This document shows, one piece after another, positions 29,601 to 44,600 of a stretch of DNA of 64,000 bases. The stretch spans positions 143,383 through 207,382 of the forward strand of contig WNNJ02002991.1 of the NCBI GenBank assembly GCA_012934845.2. Direction: 5' to 3'. The stretch's first letter is position 1. Every line of letters starts with the position of its first letter. Below the pieces are notes generated by a model. That model did not search any database and was not told the DNA's origin. It worked only from the letters and a program-made list of their open reading frames with translations. Both the position numbers and the translations under genes were made by a program. This DNA is from Pomphorhynchus laevis. Taxonomy: Eukaryota > Acanthocephala > Palaeacanthocephala > Echinorhynchida > Pomphorhynchidae.

Positions 29601-32600
29601 GACTTATAGCAGTCCAAATCGTGCCGTCCAAAAGAATCCACCGCTGCTCCACATTAACTTCTATGTGCTGCACATAGAAGTCCCAAACTTAGGCCAATTG
29701 TAATTCTCACGGTTTCGTCGTCCAGACTTGTACCTGTAGAGGCGCATGGGGCGCATCGGACGGCCTCCAGAAATGCACCCGCCACATTTCCCTCAACCGC
29801 GTGCAGACGTGCAATTTCTGATGGATCAGATGCTGAATCCAATAGCCGTCGTCTTATCTGTTTGTAAATAGGCCTGTTCCAAGAACCCTGTCTCTGTGCA
29901 TCCTTCGGTGACACTGTAGTGATAAGCGAGGACCACATTAATTTACCGTCGGCAAAGTTGTGGTCACTACTGACTGGAATTGGACTGCCCGACAACAAAC
30001 GCCCCACCAACCCCTGCATTTTTGACACTGAGGACAGATAAGCTGGTAAAGCTATATTGGCCGCGGATTTCATCCCGATACCCCCGAGAACAACCGGAAG
30101 GGTAGCCCCGCACCAAGCTCTATCGTCGAGATGGATGTTAGTTACCCCCTCGAAGCATGATCGCAAAATGTTGTCGTAATCGTTAATTGATGTTCGCTTA
30201 AAGGTTGGTGTGGAACGAAGATATCCGATTTTTGTGCTGCTAACACATGTCTAAGCAGGTATAACGCGTCATGTCTAGTCAGGCGCATGAGGTGGGAAGT
30301 CATTTCGTCTAGTTCGGTTGTTGCGTCGGCGATGGGTGCATCGATGCTCGTATTGTCTCCAATCGTTGAACCCAAAAGCTTCACTGAGCCAGGTTAAACC
30401 GTCTTGACACCTGGCAAAAGATGCGCGATCGCATTCGAGAAGGTGGAACTGTATGATACGACTTCACATTTGGACGGATTAAGTTCGAGGCCTATTTCCT
30501 TTCTTGGATCAAGAATTTTGATAATATCGTTGCAGAGTGTTTCGCTATCTCCTGACAGAGTAGCGTCATCCAGATACCAAATGTTGACCGAACTTGTTAG
30601 GGAGTCCACCAAATGGTGCACCGCCACTGAAAAGAGCAGGGGGCAGAGTGGATCGCCATGTTGTACTCCCTCTTGAGAGAGTAGGACATCGGTTCCGTAG
30701 AATAACCAAGATGTGTCGCAGTCGCAACTTCTGACCAGGAGTGAAATCTCGGGTATGTGCATTTCGACTGCTCGAATTACGGCCGGCCGGCTCATGCAAT
30801 TAAATGCATTCCGAAAATCCAATTTCAATATCCCCGTATTGTCTGACACTAATCTGATTTGCGTACGACTGGCGTGTACTTCGGCTTCCGCTCCACAAGT
30901 TGTACCGACACCGATCTGTTTCGGTGAAGGAAGGAGGGTGGCCTCCGGTGTGACTCGGAGCATGCCACTTTGGCTACGAGACGACGATGTACATTACCGA
31001 TCGCGATCGAACAAGTCCACAATCAGGCTTATCGAGGGCAATTAACTTAGCCCAAAAGAAAAAAGGGCTAATCTCTTTCGGAACTGCCACTGTCGCGATT
31101 ACTCGTAGCAACACTTGACCTGCTGCCGTGGAATTGGTAGGGTCCTTCAGGTGCAATGGACTTAAACCGTCAGGTCCACCAGCCGCACTATCGGCGAATG
31201 AACTGATTGCGCGTGTGCCTCATCTATGCGAGTTGCTGCTCAGTAAGCTGAGTTATTTGGAAGGTCTTCGAGTCTGCCAGAATCATGGATTTGACGAGGA
31301 GGGTGTAAATATGTACTAAGGACGTATTTTCTATGATTAAATTTGACCATTCTAATTTGTTCTAATCTTATTCTAATACAAAACATTTTGTCTATTTTCC
31401 ATTTGATAGTTCAAGCATTAAAATTCGTCATAATTCGTCATAATTCATCAAATTCGTCAACCATTAACTTAACGAATTTTTTAACATTAAAGAGCATTTA
31501 TAAATTATTAAAATATAATATATTAGATATTATATTTTTATATGTAAATTATAAATATAATTAATATAATATTATAATATTATATATGAATATATAATAT
31601 ATTAATATATATTAATATAATAGTAAAATATATAAAATATAATATTGCTGATCATTCTAACATTTCAAAACTTACAAAGTCAGTAAGGCATCGTTGTTGA
31701 AGAACAAGATTTGTCATTTCATGAGTAAATTCTTCAATGTCCACTCCATGACCCTCTATTAGGATAAATATTAACGACTTCTCAAATGCTTCGGGAGCAG
31801 AAGTTCTACATATCTTCTCGTCGACATATGTAATTCCGAATGCGTCTTTATTTCCTGAAATTTTAAATTAAAGAATTTGCTATCATTTTTTATTAAATTA
31901 TAATTTAATGAATATAATTAATATAATTTAATATAATATTTTATTTATATAATTTATATTTGAAATTTAATGATTTGTTGACGCAGATACACTGAGCATT
32001 CATTACACATGGTTTGTAACTTTAGTTTCCTTGGATAGTTACTATTTTGTATGCAATTACCTACATAACTGAGATTTTGTGCAGTATCAATAGAATATTA
32101 GATTTTTCGATCAACCTTTACAATTTTGCAATCAATCGCGACGCTTTTGCAATCAATCGCGACACTCGTCGTAAAATAATTGCCAAAATTTACTTTTGGC
32201 AATCAATTTCGAAACTTTTGCAATCAGTATCGACGTTTTTAAAATGAGAAAAAAAATTTGAAAATAAATATATTTTAGACTATTTACTCAAGAATTGTTT
32301 AACCTATCATAGATGTGTTGGCATTTATAAAAAATGAGCGTATCATGTTTGCATAAAACCTCAAAATACTGTGCTGTGTCAGTGGCTCGATCGACATCAA
32401 TTATCTTCGAGTTGTCATCGATTATATACTAAAATGGTGATATTAACGTAAATGAATTAACTGAGTCTAATGAGTTAATCAGTAAGTTAGCCCAGATGCC
32501 AAATATGCATATCGGTGCATTTGGTTGTTGCGAATGAACCACGGTATGCGGGGTTATTCTTTATCCGTTATTTTCTTATGGGCAATGCAAAAATCCACCG

Positions 32601-35600
32601 TTATCAGTGGATGCAAGCCACAAAAAATAATATAGACATCACTTCTTTACATGCCCTGTTACCCTTCTTTTTCTGCATCCGATTGATAACATGGTTTTCG
32701 ATGAAATAAACCTGGTGATTAAAATAAAATGCAAGTATGATAATTGTCAGCGATTTTTACTTGCTTCTTTGAAATTACTTTCGATCTTTTTTGCAATTCC
32801 GTTTTTATGAAAGCTTTTAAGTATGTCAGCAAGTCTATAAGAGATGAAAGAATTCCTGAATAAATGATCAATACCAAAAATACTGTACGAGTTTTTATTT
32901 TCTCATTTTTTAAATCCTTGAGATTGATTGCAATGGTGTCGAGGTTGATTAAAGAACCCTAAATTATTGACAGACCCATAATTATGTAGTCTTTATGTTC
33001 AATTTCGCTTTTTTATCTCTAACACCAGAAGAATCTAAGAATTTAATAACTTGAATTTCAAAATTCATTTACGCATTCGCAAATTTATGCGGTTCGACGG
33101 AAGATAATATTGCTAAAGCGGCTAGCCAAACGTTGTCACTATTTACGGAGGTCAACTCAAAAGATTCTGAACATCTATTGTTTTTATAGTGACTTCATAA
33201 TTTTTTAACTTATGAAACAGCTCAAAATAATCTATTATAGGGCACATAATAGGATTTAATTAATTAATTATTTAATTAATTAAGTTTTAATTTAACTTAT
33301 CGTTAACTTGAAGTTTTAAATTGATTTGCTTTTGTAACCAAATCAACTATTTGTTCTGAGATGATTAAACAAGATGATTAAAAATTCAGCACAATATAAA
33401 ATACTTTAAAATACCTTTATATTGACGATATAGATGTATTTTCTTAATGTGTAGTATTTTTACTTCCAGTAAATGCTTGAACTTTTTCTTTGTATGGCCT
33501 TTCATATTGGCACTTAATAAACTTGACGTCGACAAAGCAGTAGATCCACGATTTTCGTATGATCGCATTCCCATAATTGATGACTTGAAGAAACCCTGTG
33601 GTCGTACTCTCGCAAACTAGGATATCGTAAAATTATGAAAAAATTAATAAAAAATAATAAAATGACGTCAATAATTGAGGCGTACATTGCAATGCGCTAT
33701 TGCAATGTATTTTTAAGGATTTATTAATTCTAAGAACGTATTATTAATAACGTAATTTAATTTAATGCTATTGTATAAATTCTGTGGAGCAACTATTAAA
33801 CTTTGCATAGGTCAGCAAACATGTGAAGTTACCTGTATATTACGTTCATCGAAGGACTGAGATTTCAAAATTTAAATCAATAAATTATAATTTTAAAGCT
33901 GATGGTTTAATTTGAATATTGTGTCTTGATTGAATTAATACTTGTGTATTAAATTTTATAAATAAACAAATTGCGTATGTACAAGTTTTCCCTTTTAATT
34001 CTTATTCGATAGAAGAGAAACAATTTGATAAAATCTTTTTTATCAAATGAAAAATTGTGACATTGTGCTACATATAGATATTTCAATATCTATGAAATAA
34101 ATATATCTAGCTGGGACCGATCTCGCCAAGTGTTTCGATAACGATGGGGACGAACAAATACGGTCGATCCTCGAAGCCGCTGTATTTGGTTCGTTTGATC
34201 TGATCCGTGTTGGCTGCAACAACGCTAGCAGAAGACACTGCATGTGCGACATGACTGGCGGCCAGGGTTTTCGGGCAAGTGAAATCCCAAACGAGTATAC
34301 GGCCAGCTTCCCATGGCGTAAGAGTCACACCATCGAAGGGGGGTGATCCGGAGACAGCGAGAGCCATTTTCAAATTCTCGTTAAAAAAATTAAAAGTAGT
34401 TTTTGATGTAAAATTTTTAATTCATTTATTTTGTAAATGAAATTAACGTCATTTAAACGGATATAATTGTGTTGAAATCGAAGCCACATTTCAATGACTA
34501 ATTTTACATTTCAATAACTATTATCATAAACAAATTTAAATTGACATTTTGTATTAAAAACATCAATACGTTTAAAAATAAACATTTAAAACCTACTAAA
34601 TGATGTATTATTTAGATATTTATTCAAAAGAATTGCGTAAGCATTCATTTAAGATTAAGATAGTAGAATATCTACACACTTTTAGTTTAGACAGTAAGAA
34701 TCTATCAACTACAATTTTCGATTGTTTGATCGAAAAAGTTTCGATTGCAGCTGATCGGAAATTTTTGATCAAATGCAATTAATAAGGTTTTTACTTACTT
34801 CTAAGCAATCTTCAAATACAAAAAGCACGATTGATGAGCCTTCTCCGATCATGCAGTCCGTCAGTTCCACCAAAGACACCTCCCTGATAAAGCTTCTGCA
34901 TTTTGAACTCAGTGAAGGCTTAAAAAATATAAATATTTAATCAAACAGAAAAAATCGCTACAAAGCACTAGAATAAAAAAATTCATGCATACGTCAAAGT
35001 AAGTTTCATGAGATTCGCATGCCTCCTAAAAATAAAAAAAAAGTCAATCGGTAAATTTGAAGTATAAAATCTGCAAAATCAAATTTTTGAACTTAACATT
35101 TGGTAGCATTCGTGCAAGCGATTGTTATATCGATCACAAAAATAACATGCAAAAACACATTTAGACATTAGTAAAATGATTTTACGAAAACCAATTAATT
35201 AAAAATTGTACATTTTGAATGTGTTAGAAAAAACTTTAAAGTGTTTAAAGAGAAATTTAAAAAACTTTTAATCATTAATTCAGGTCTGTCGTGGGGAGGC
35301 GGGAGTTGATTGTTCGGGCAAAGCTTTCGGTTTATTACGCAATCTTCGTTCCTATCTCAACTTATCTTAAGGAAAATATCTCGGATACAGGCGACCAAAA
35401 TGAGGTTCCTTCACGGTGTGGGCGGTTTTACCCTTGGAGATAAGGTTAGGAATTCAGTCATATGGGATGGACTCGGAGTAAAGTCGCTGGTTCTCCATAT
35501 CGAAGTCAGTTGAGGTTGCTAGGACACGTTCTGAGGATATCTATAGATCGCATTTCCCTGAGGGTTTTCCTGGCCGGATTCTCTGGAAGGAGACTTCGAG

Positions 35601-38600
35601 GTAGACCTCGATTGTAGTGGAGAAATTAAATCTCAAAACTGGCCGGAGATCGCCTTGGGCTATCTAAAAGAGAACTTTGGTTCGTGTACTGCCTCAACAA
35701 TCCGACACCCGGACCAAGAAAAATCTTGTTTTTGATTGTTTTTCTGGTCAAGAAATTGCTGTTGTTGAATCATTAGGCCGTTACTTAAGACATGTTCTAT
35801 GGTTTGCAATTTTTGTTTCGCAAGCGAGAACATGAATTAAAGAACAATAACCAAACAAAGAAAATCAAAATTATAAATTAGGACTTGGTTTAATAATTAA
35901 TATTAATTATATTAATATTATATAATATAAATAAAAAATAAAGATTTATCAAATAAGTTAATAAAATCTTCAAAATTATTTTTTTAATATAAATACATTT
36001 ATATAAAAGTATTAATGACAAAAAACCAGTTTCCTAAAGTTACTTATAAAAGCAAAGTTTTATAATTATTTTATAAAAATAATATGGTCCAAAACTATCA
36101 GTAAATGAATGTAAAATGAAATATTATCATATCATATATTATATGTCATATATATCGTGTAAATACCACGATATAGGCATTATGTAAATATGTATATTAA
36201 ATATATATTTAAATATATACATATATAACTTAATATATACAAATATGTTTATATTTATTAATTTAAATTAAAAATACATAATTTAATTTAAATACACAGT
36301 CTTTATGTATTTAAAAAGATTTTAATATTAAATTCAATTTTAATCTGAAATTTTAAATCAATTAAAAATTTGAAAAAATCGATGAATCGAATTCTAATAA
36401 TTGATTTAATGATTAATTAATATTAAATTAATTTTATCACGTTAATCGCAATTTAATAGATTAATAATTTAATAAACCATGTAGAGTCGGTCCACCAGTG
36501 GGATCTGCACAAGCTACAGCGACTCGCGGAAGTTTATGATTATCCCTCCTTGAGGTGGACGACCTTTGGGGACCTGGGTTTCGATTCGTCGAGACCAGAG
36601 GTGACAATATATAACTATAATAATACTAATAATACTAATAATACATTTTTTGTAAAATGCAATCTACTGAAAGCTGTTTTATAAATGCATTGATTTATTG
36701 TGTACTTTCATTGCTTCTAAGTGAGCTTGAGTTTATTGAAACAATGATGTGCGCATTGTTTAAAAACTATGAAAAATATTGAGATCGGCTCGCTTTAGAA
36801 CTCGGTCTTTTCTTAGACTTACCGGACACTTATCAACACAATTAGCAATTAGAAGTACAGCCTTCCAATTAGATAACTTTGCCTTTTCAGAATTCAAATT
36901 TTCGGCGATCTGCTTAAGAGTATTAATACAATCCGTTAGAGCCACGTAGTCCGGAGTGTGTCTTCTGGTATACTGCTGAACAGCTACAAAAGTTACAGGT
37001 AGACGTTTCATCTTATCTAAAATCAATTTATTACCACCGAAGAGAAGAATTACACTGGGTATGCGTTGAACAGGTCGTATGAGTAAATCGGATATTCGCA
37101 AACGACGACATCTTAAGTCAGTCTCAAACTCCTAGAAAGTAACAGATTTCGATAACAACACTTATTACGTGATGCCAACTTATTATTATTTAGGAATTAT
37201 TAATTAATTTAATTAAACATTTTTAATCTTTTAATTATTGTCAAATAATATTTTTTATTAGTTCTAAACTTATATGAAATGTTTAAACAGATCAGAATCA
37301 TTAAAAACAAAAACATTTGTATGAAATATATTTACTACACAGGTGTGTTGAATCATACATTTGTCTAGTGTGAGTCAAACGGTGATTAAACCCGATGACA
37401 CGTCATAAAAGTTTAATACGTGATATCATACGCATCAAATGATTAATGAAATTAATAAAAGTTAAATTATTTTAAATTTATTAAAAAGTAAAAAAATGAA
37501 ATTAATTTGCAAAATGCAATGTAAAATATTATAAAATTTGGTCGAGATGCTTAGTACAGTACGGAATCACGTAATAACAAGCTTCAAAGATCTAATGAAA
37601 TTAATAATTTTCCATTATTTTTGTAAAATATAATCTACAATAATAAAAGAATCTGTAGATTTTATAAAATTGCATTCTCTTCTTTTATAAACATCCTTGT
37701 GGCTTTCAATTAAACTATAACCTGTTTTCGGATATGGTAATGAGACTGCAGATTTGATCCCACCAACCGATCTCTTTATTCTATTCTCTCATCGTTTTCT
37801 GTATTTACAAGTTGGTCTGGACTATGATGTCTATCTTGACTTTTCATTTTAAAATATATTAAACTTATTTTTTAAGAATGAAACTGGTAATTGACCTTTA
37901 ATTATTATTCTGATATTGACCTTTAATTCTTATTATTGATAATTTAATCAATAATAAATTAAATAGGCAGTAACTTACTTCCTAAAATACTCAATCAAAA
38001 TTAATAAAATACTGACCGAGATAAGTGTATTACAACGTGAATACCGTGCATAAATAGACATTAATATGATGTTTTAAGTATTATTTGATAAATTAATGAT
38101 GAATTTAAATGTTAACGTTTACAGAGTATGTTGCCATGTTTAATTTAAGAAAATTCTTTTAGATACGTTTATCGCTTACTACAACAAACACTTTATATCT
38201 TTACGATAATTAGCATTTAATGATCGAATTAGCATCTTAATAATGAATTATAACTTTAGATAATATCGATTATTTCTTAATAATCGATAATAGTCAAAGC
38301 TATATTGCCTAATATTTGAAATATTGTTTGATATATAACTGCAATTTGAATGCGTACTTTAATATACTGATCAAATTGCGGTTTTTCTTTCCGTAATCTT
38401 TCAATCAGGTCCCGTATTTCCTCGTAGCACCGGATAAATGGTTGATAGGCAGCTAGAAATTTATCTTGCCTGCTAACAAATATATTCGACAAAACAACTG
38501 GGGACGGGTTCGCTTGACGCATTAGCCTATCTATATCGGCGTATATTTCCAGGTGAAGCAGGTACAATGGCAATATAGTTTTAAAAATTTGATCTATAAA

Positions 38601-41600
38601 CGACAAATGCAACATTTGATCTCGACTGCCTGCTTTCTGCCCTAAATCGTCCTTCATTTCAGCTAACAGTTCTAGTATTTGTAGATAGTTCTTTTCGGTA
38701 ATTTGAATTTCTGCCATTCTCGGCTTTCGTTGTTTGCATAGCCCACGCTCGTCTAATAAAAATAGTGCATTCGGAAATAAAATGTTTAACATTTAAGAAA
38801 AACATTACAAAACGCTCAATATTTAAATTATAAATTAATAAATTCAATTAATCTGTACAAATTAATTCGATATAAACATAATACAGACAATTAAATTTAA
38901 AGGAACATTTTTTAATTAAAAGTTTAAAATTTATTTTCGAGCGCAAAAATTGATATTAAATACAAAATTATAAAATGACTAGGATAATTATCCAAATTAA
39001 TTTTCTGGTTTATATTAGATAAAATATGATTATATTTATTTTTATATTTGAATATTATTATAATATTATATAATTTATATAATTTTGTAATCTCAAATTT
39101 AATTTTTTAAATATACAAATATAAAATTTATTAATATCAAATTAATTAGTATACAATTTTATACGCTTTTACCATATGTAATTTATTGTAAATCATAAGT
39201 TATAAATTTAATCTTTATATTTTTAATTAAAAATTTAATAAAGATTAAATAAAATTAACAAATTATTTTTTCATCAATTGAGTTAAACTATTCAAATAAT
39301 TATAGGTAAATCATTTTAAGAAATCTGTTCAATATATAATCTATTGTTTTAGAAGTTGACGAGCAAGGAAACATAATTTATTTAATGAATTTTCGAATGC
39401 AACTGCATTCATCATCAGATTGTAAGTAGTTAATATGTATAACAAGATAGTTTAAACTATCTTGTTATACATATTAACTACTTACAATCTGATGATGAAT
39501 GCAGTTGCATTCGAAAATTCATTAAATAAATTATGTTTCCTTGCTCGTCAACTTCTAAAACAATTGTTTATAAGCGAGAGTTATATCTTCAAGAATATAT
39601 AATCTATAAAACATTATATTTGTCTTCATATAGAAAATAAGAGAGAGATCAGATGAAATTGATAATTGAAATTTTATAAATAAAATATTTTTGGGAGAAA
39701 TATTTTTCCAAGAGTATTATTAACAATATTTATTTTTATTTATTATTATATGCTGTAAATGAAACCAGTATTTAAAATTTTGATCTCAAAAATAAATGTT
39801 TTCTTCTTTTTATGTACGAAAAACATTTAAAAATTTCGGAAACCGCTTTGATATGGCCATTATGGCATTTAATAATTAAATAATCATCAAATTATATAGT
39901 ATTATTATAATTAATATTATATTAATTTATATTATAAAATTTAATATTTTTAATTATCTTATTTTATAATTATAATAATAAATTATAATAATTTTATAAT
40001 TTATAATTATAAAACCTGTAGAGATAGCCATAGGTTGACAATGCCAGATTTGTCAAAATATTGTTTATCAATGAAAGATATAATGACTATTTTACATTCG
40101 CAAACCAATTGAAATTAATCAAGATGATGTTTATGAATAAAAACAGGAAAATAAATTATTCAAAATGTCATTTAAATATATAAAATATATAATAATCAAG
40201 ATATATCAAGACAAACTTTTGTAGATTTTTTCTATTAATAGATGACATAGCAGATTGATATATTTGCTATGAAACAAGGCATAAGTTATCGCGCTTAAAC
40301 TATTGTAATTTGATTTGACAAACATTGATATTATATTACATTAATATATTATAATTAATATATTATATATTAAATTAATATATTATATTACATTAATAAT
40401 ATATTAATAGTTAACTTCTTGGTTTTCTTTAGTTTTTCATCTAAAGAAATGGAAGAAATTTAATATTAGGAACTGGGTCCGCTGCTTTTGAAGATTGTTC
40501 CATTTGGTTCTATTAAGGGCGTATTTGGCTTACTGCATAGACCCTTGATGACTTATCGGTCAGACCAGGCAGTAACTGAGCACATAGCTTACCGGGGACG
40601 CCGTCGTCCTGACGTTTAGAGTATTGAGACAACATTCCATAATGCTGATGTTTATGGCTGGCTTTTCAAGAAGTCTATAGCCAACACACTTCCTTTCTCA
40701 GCACGGGCTTGAAACCGGCTATGGCCGAGTTGGCCATGGCCGGTTCCAAGACAGTGCTGAGATATAATATATTAATACTTATATATGTTAATATTATACA
40801 TACGGTATTAATTATATGTTAATATATTGCATTATGTATTAATAATGATTATGTATCAATGAACAAATAATAGTAGATTTGATAGTAAATCAAGTCTTAT
40901 CAGGTTTTGATAGTTAATAAGAACTACCAGGTTTTTAAAATGAATAGTAATTTCAATATCAATATTAATTCAAAGGTATAAATATACGCAACATAATACG
41001 ATTTAAGTTATATATTCTGTTTTAAGCTTCTTCTCTTCTACCCGGTATAAGCGAATAAACCAGTAAAGGTATAAAATTACTACTTCTTTTGATTTTTAAT
41101 AAAATCAAAGAAGAAAAATCATATCTATTTTTATGTCATATTATTATATTTGATCTAAACAATTCAATTATTGAACACCACAAGCATTTAGTGTTCAAAT
41201 TGTAACTTTATTAATATAACATATAATAATATATTATTAATATATTATTGTGTTGATTATTATCTATCCATAAATACAATTTATGGATGAAATACAATTT
41301 AAATAAAATTTTATTGAGGTGCTTATTATAGTCTTTCTTAAATCAATTTTTGTCTTTGATTATTTACTAAAACTTAGATTATTAATTCAGTTCATGTATT
41401 TTATATTATTTATAAATAAATATTAATGATAATAATTATTAATAATAACTAATTTGTGTATATTGTACGGCAGAATATACGATCAATTTAATAATAAAAT
41501 ATAATTTCTGAATCAAATCAGATCAGCAATCTGATTTAATTTATAAATTTAAAATAATGAAACAATAAAATATATAATTTTAAATATTAAAATCAGATGC

Positions 41601-44600
41601 CTTTACTAAAAATATCACGCCAATTTCAGATAAAACATTAAAAATTGTTTAATAATTTTAATTATGTTAAAAAGAATTTTTATAAAATACTTTTCGTTTT
41701 CATTCGTTGTTTTTAATCAATGTTTTTAGTTATAAATACAATAGGTTGCACTGCATTAAAATCAGATGGCTTCATGTAGCCTTATCATTAAAAAGTTATT
41801 GAGTGAAAAAAAACATTTATATGTCGTCGCGATAGTCTAATGACATTATGCCGACAAAGTCTGTTAAATTGGGACAAAACGAACAATTACTGTAACGCAT
41901 TGAATGTAAATTTGTTTTCATAATCCTACCTCCATCTTGCTTTACAATTGAATTCTGTGAATGTACACATTTTATGAGTTCCCAGGTTTGACGCAATATT
42001 CTAGCCATTTACATGACCGAAATGAGAAGAGCAAATGACGGTATCAATACAAACGATGATATCGATATGTAAAGCGTCAGCAAAATGTGTAGTTTATGCT
42101 AAGCACTGATTGACCTCTTTTTGGTAAAACTGGTCACTTATGAAATGCAAAAGAGAACTTTAGCTATGCAATAGCGTTGCAAAAACTAAAAATAATATGA
42201 TTTTGTCCCAATTTTTTAATTTTCATTTAAGTGGATGTCACATTAGATGAAGATACGTTATCATAAATATTGTTAACAAATGTAGCCGATTTTTGGCCAT
42301 CTGCTCCGAATTGCTCTACATAGCCTTAACATTTGCATGGTAAAAAGCAATACTCAATGTATTAAATAGTCTTATATTATTTTGAGAATCAATAAATTAA
42401 ATTTGAATTAAAATTTTTTGTGAATCACACGTCCTCAAACACGTCTTTGCTATTTTTGGTTCAAAATTAATAATGATTTTCATTTAATGCACATAACAAT
42501 AATAATTTTGTTAACTTTTTAATTTTGTTAAAACCTCTGCAGAATCGCCTGCAGATAATAATAGCTGAAGATAATATTTTAATTATTTTGAAATATTTGA
42601 AAGAATATTTAAAAGAATATAATTAATATTAATTATGATATTAATATAAATATTATATTTGTATATAATTAATATTAATTTTGCGTTTAATTTACTAAAA
42701 TTCTACTAGATTTTTCAAAGAATTTAATAGAATTTTAATTTAGAATTAAAATCTAATAAATATTAGATTAAATTAATAAATTTTAATCAAATAAATATTA
42801 GATTATATTAATTTTTTTAGTTTAATTAATTTTAACTAAATAATTAATTAATTTATTAAAATAATTAATTAATTTATTTAATTTTTGGTTATTTTTGGTT
42901 ATTTTTTATTCAAAAATCCCATAATCCTTCAATCTAATATTTGAAGTGCATTATATATAATATTTATATTTATTATAATCTAATATTTATAGTATATATT
43001 TAAAAAATATAAAGTCATTAAAATTTCAATTGTAACAATGTCTGCACAGGTATATCAATTTAAAATAATTAAAAGTTTTAATGTAAATTGAAACTACAAA
43101 TAATTTATTTTGATGTTAATCAATTCAAATGTAATAGAAAACAGTGTGAATCCTAAGGTATTTACATTTTTATAGCCAGTAAATAGGTAAAATGTCTAGC
43201 TAATGCTATTTTATAAGCCCAGTTACGTTTTAAATTATAAACATGTAATTTACATCAAATACCTCTTGTGTCAGTTTCTAATAAGGACAGTCTAGATGAT
43301 CGACGTCTTCGCTTGACGGAATTTGAATTTGATGATGATGTGCTAGGTGAACATTGTTTCACTGATGAAAGACTAGATACACTTGATGTGGAACAGCGTC
43401 GCTTCCTATCGTTAACAGTACCGCGCAAGTCACAAGTTGATGAATAATCTCTATTTGCCTGAAAACATTAAAAACTTTCGAAACCGAATTCAATATGGAT
43501 ATTAGATTGTACCATGTAAATACGTTCATTCAACCGCCCGTTTACATTCAACGAATCTGCAAACCACTAGAAAACACAAACATTCGAATTAATAACTTAA
43601 GCATTTAAAATTCATTATAGCAATGATGTAGTAAGAGTCCAAAATCCAAGCAATGACGCAAGTAAATATGCTACTATTCATATTTACAACCAAACAATGA
43701 CTGTAAATATAAGGCATTCTAAGAATTACAAATTACAAATTATCACAAATTACAAATTATGAGAAATTTGCAATTTATAAATTGTCTCATTAACATAACG
43801 AGGAAATAATTTTATAATTTAAATAATTGCAACGCAAAACACATTACACAAAAATAATTCTCAAAAATATAAAGATCTTTCAATAGAATGTTTGACTGAT
43901 AAATCAGCTCTATACTTTAATTGATAGATTCATTTGACATATAGAACACAAACATGCATGAAATCAGTTAAATAGTTATATAAAAATAAAATGTTCGAAT
44001 ATAAATATTATGCTGATATAATTAAATATAATTTTGTGGATTATCATTAAACAAAAAGACAATAAGAAAAGATAATTAGATAAAAATAAATTTATTGGAT
44101 TACAGACAATTAATTATGACGAATAAAAAATATTTTACAATTTTTTGATTCAAATACATGTACATTTAAAAATGTGCATGATGCCGTATTAATAAAACAT
44201 TCAAATATAGTAATTATTTAATAATAAAAATTAAGATTTTCAAATAACATATTTCACTAATTGTTCTTTATAGTTAGTGAGGAGAAGTTTCATCTTACAA
44301 AAAGATAAAACACAACAACGGATCAGTAGCGATGGGTTCATTGTTAATGATCTATAACAATGGATCATCACTAGATGGCCCGTACTCATCTGACTGTCAA
44401 TTGTAGGAATATTTTGTGTGATTAAATGTCAATCCTCAAAGCTGGAAAAGCGTTCGGTACACAAGCACGATTTTATAATGATAAAAGTAAGGTATTTCTT
44501 TCACATAAGGCGAAATATTTTAACTTATAACAAAGTTAGTGTATTGCATGCAATGTTACAGGTGACTAAATTAATCAACGATTTAAATAAATTTGGAATA

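Larger units (their letters stand above)
34919..36822. other. pbl: pbl intron 9
   Basis: Holds a LINE 3' end (35280-35720), TA-rich DNA (35880-36470) and a SINE-like segment (36478-36645). Confidence 0.6.
38753..43262. other. pbl: pbl intron 7
   Basis: Contains the perfect palindrome at 39343-39564 and the GC-rich hairpin segment at 40440-40770. The rest is AT/TA-rich. A 63-codon minus-strand frame at 41817-42008 is unrecognised. Confidence 0.55.
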
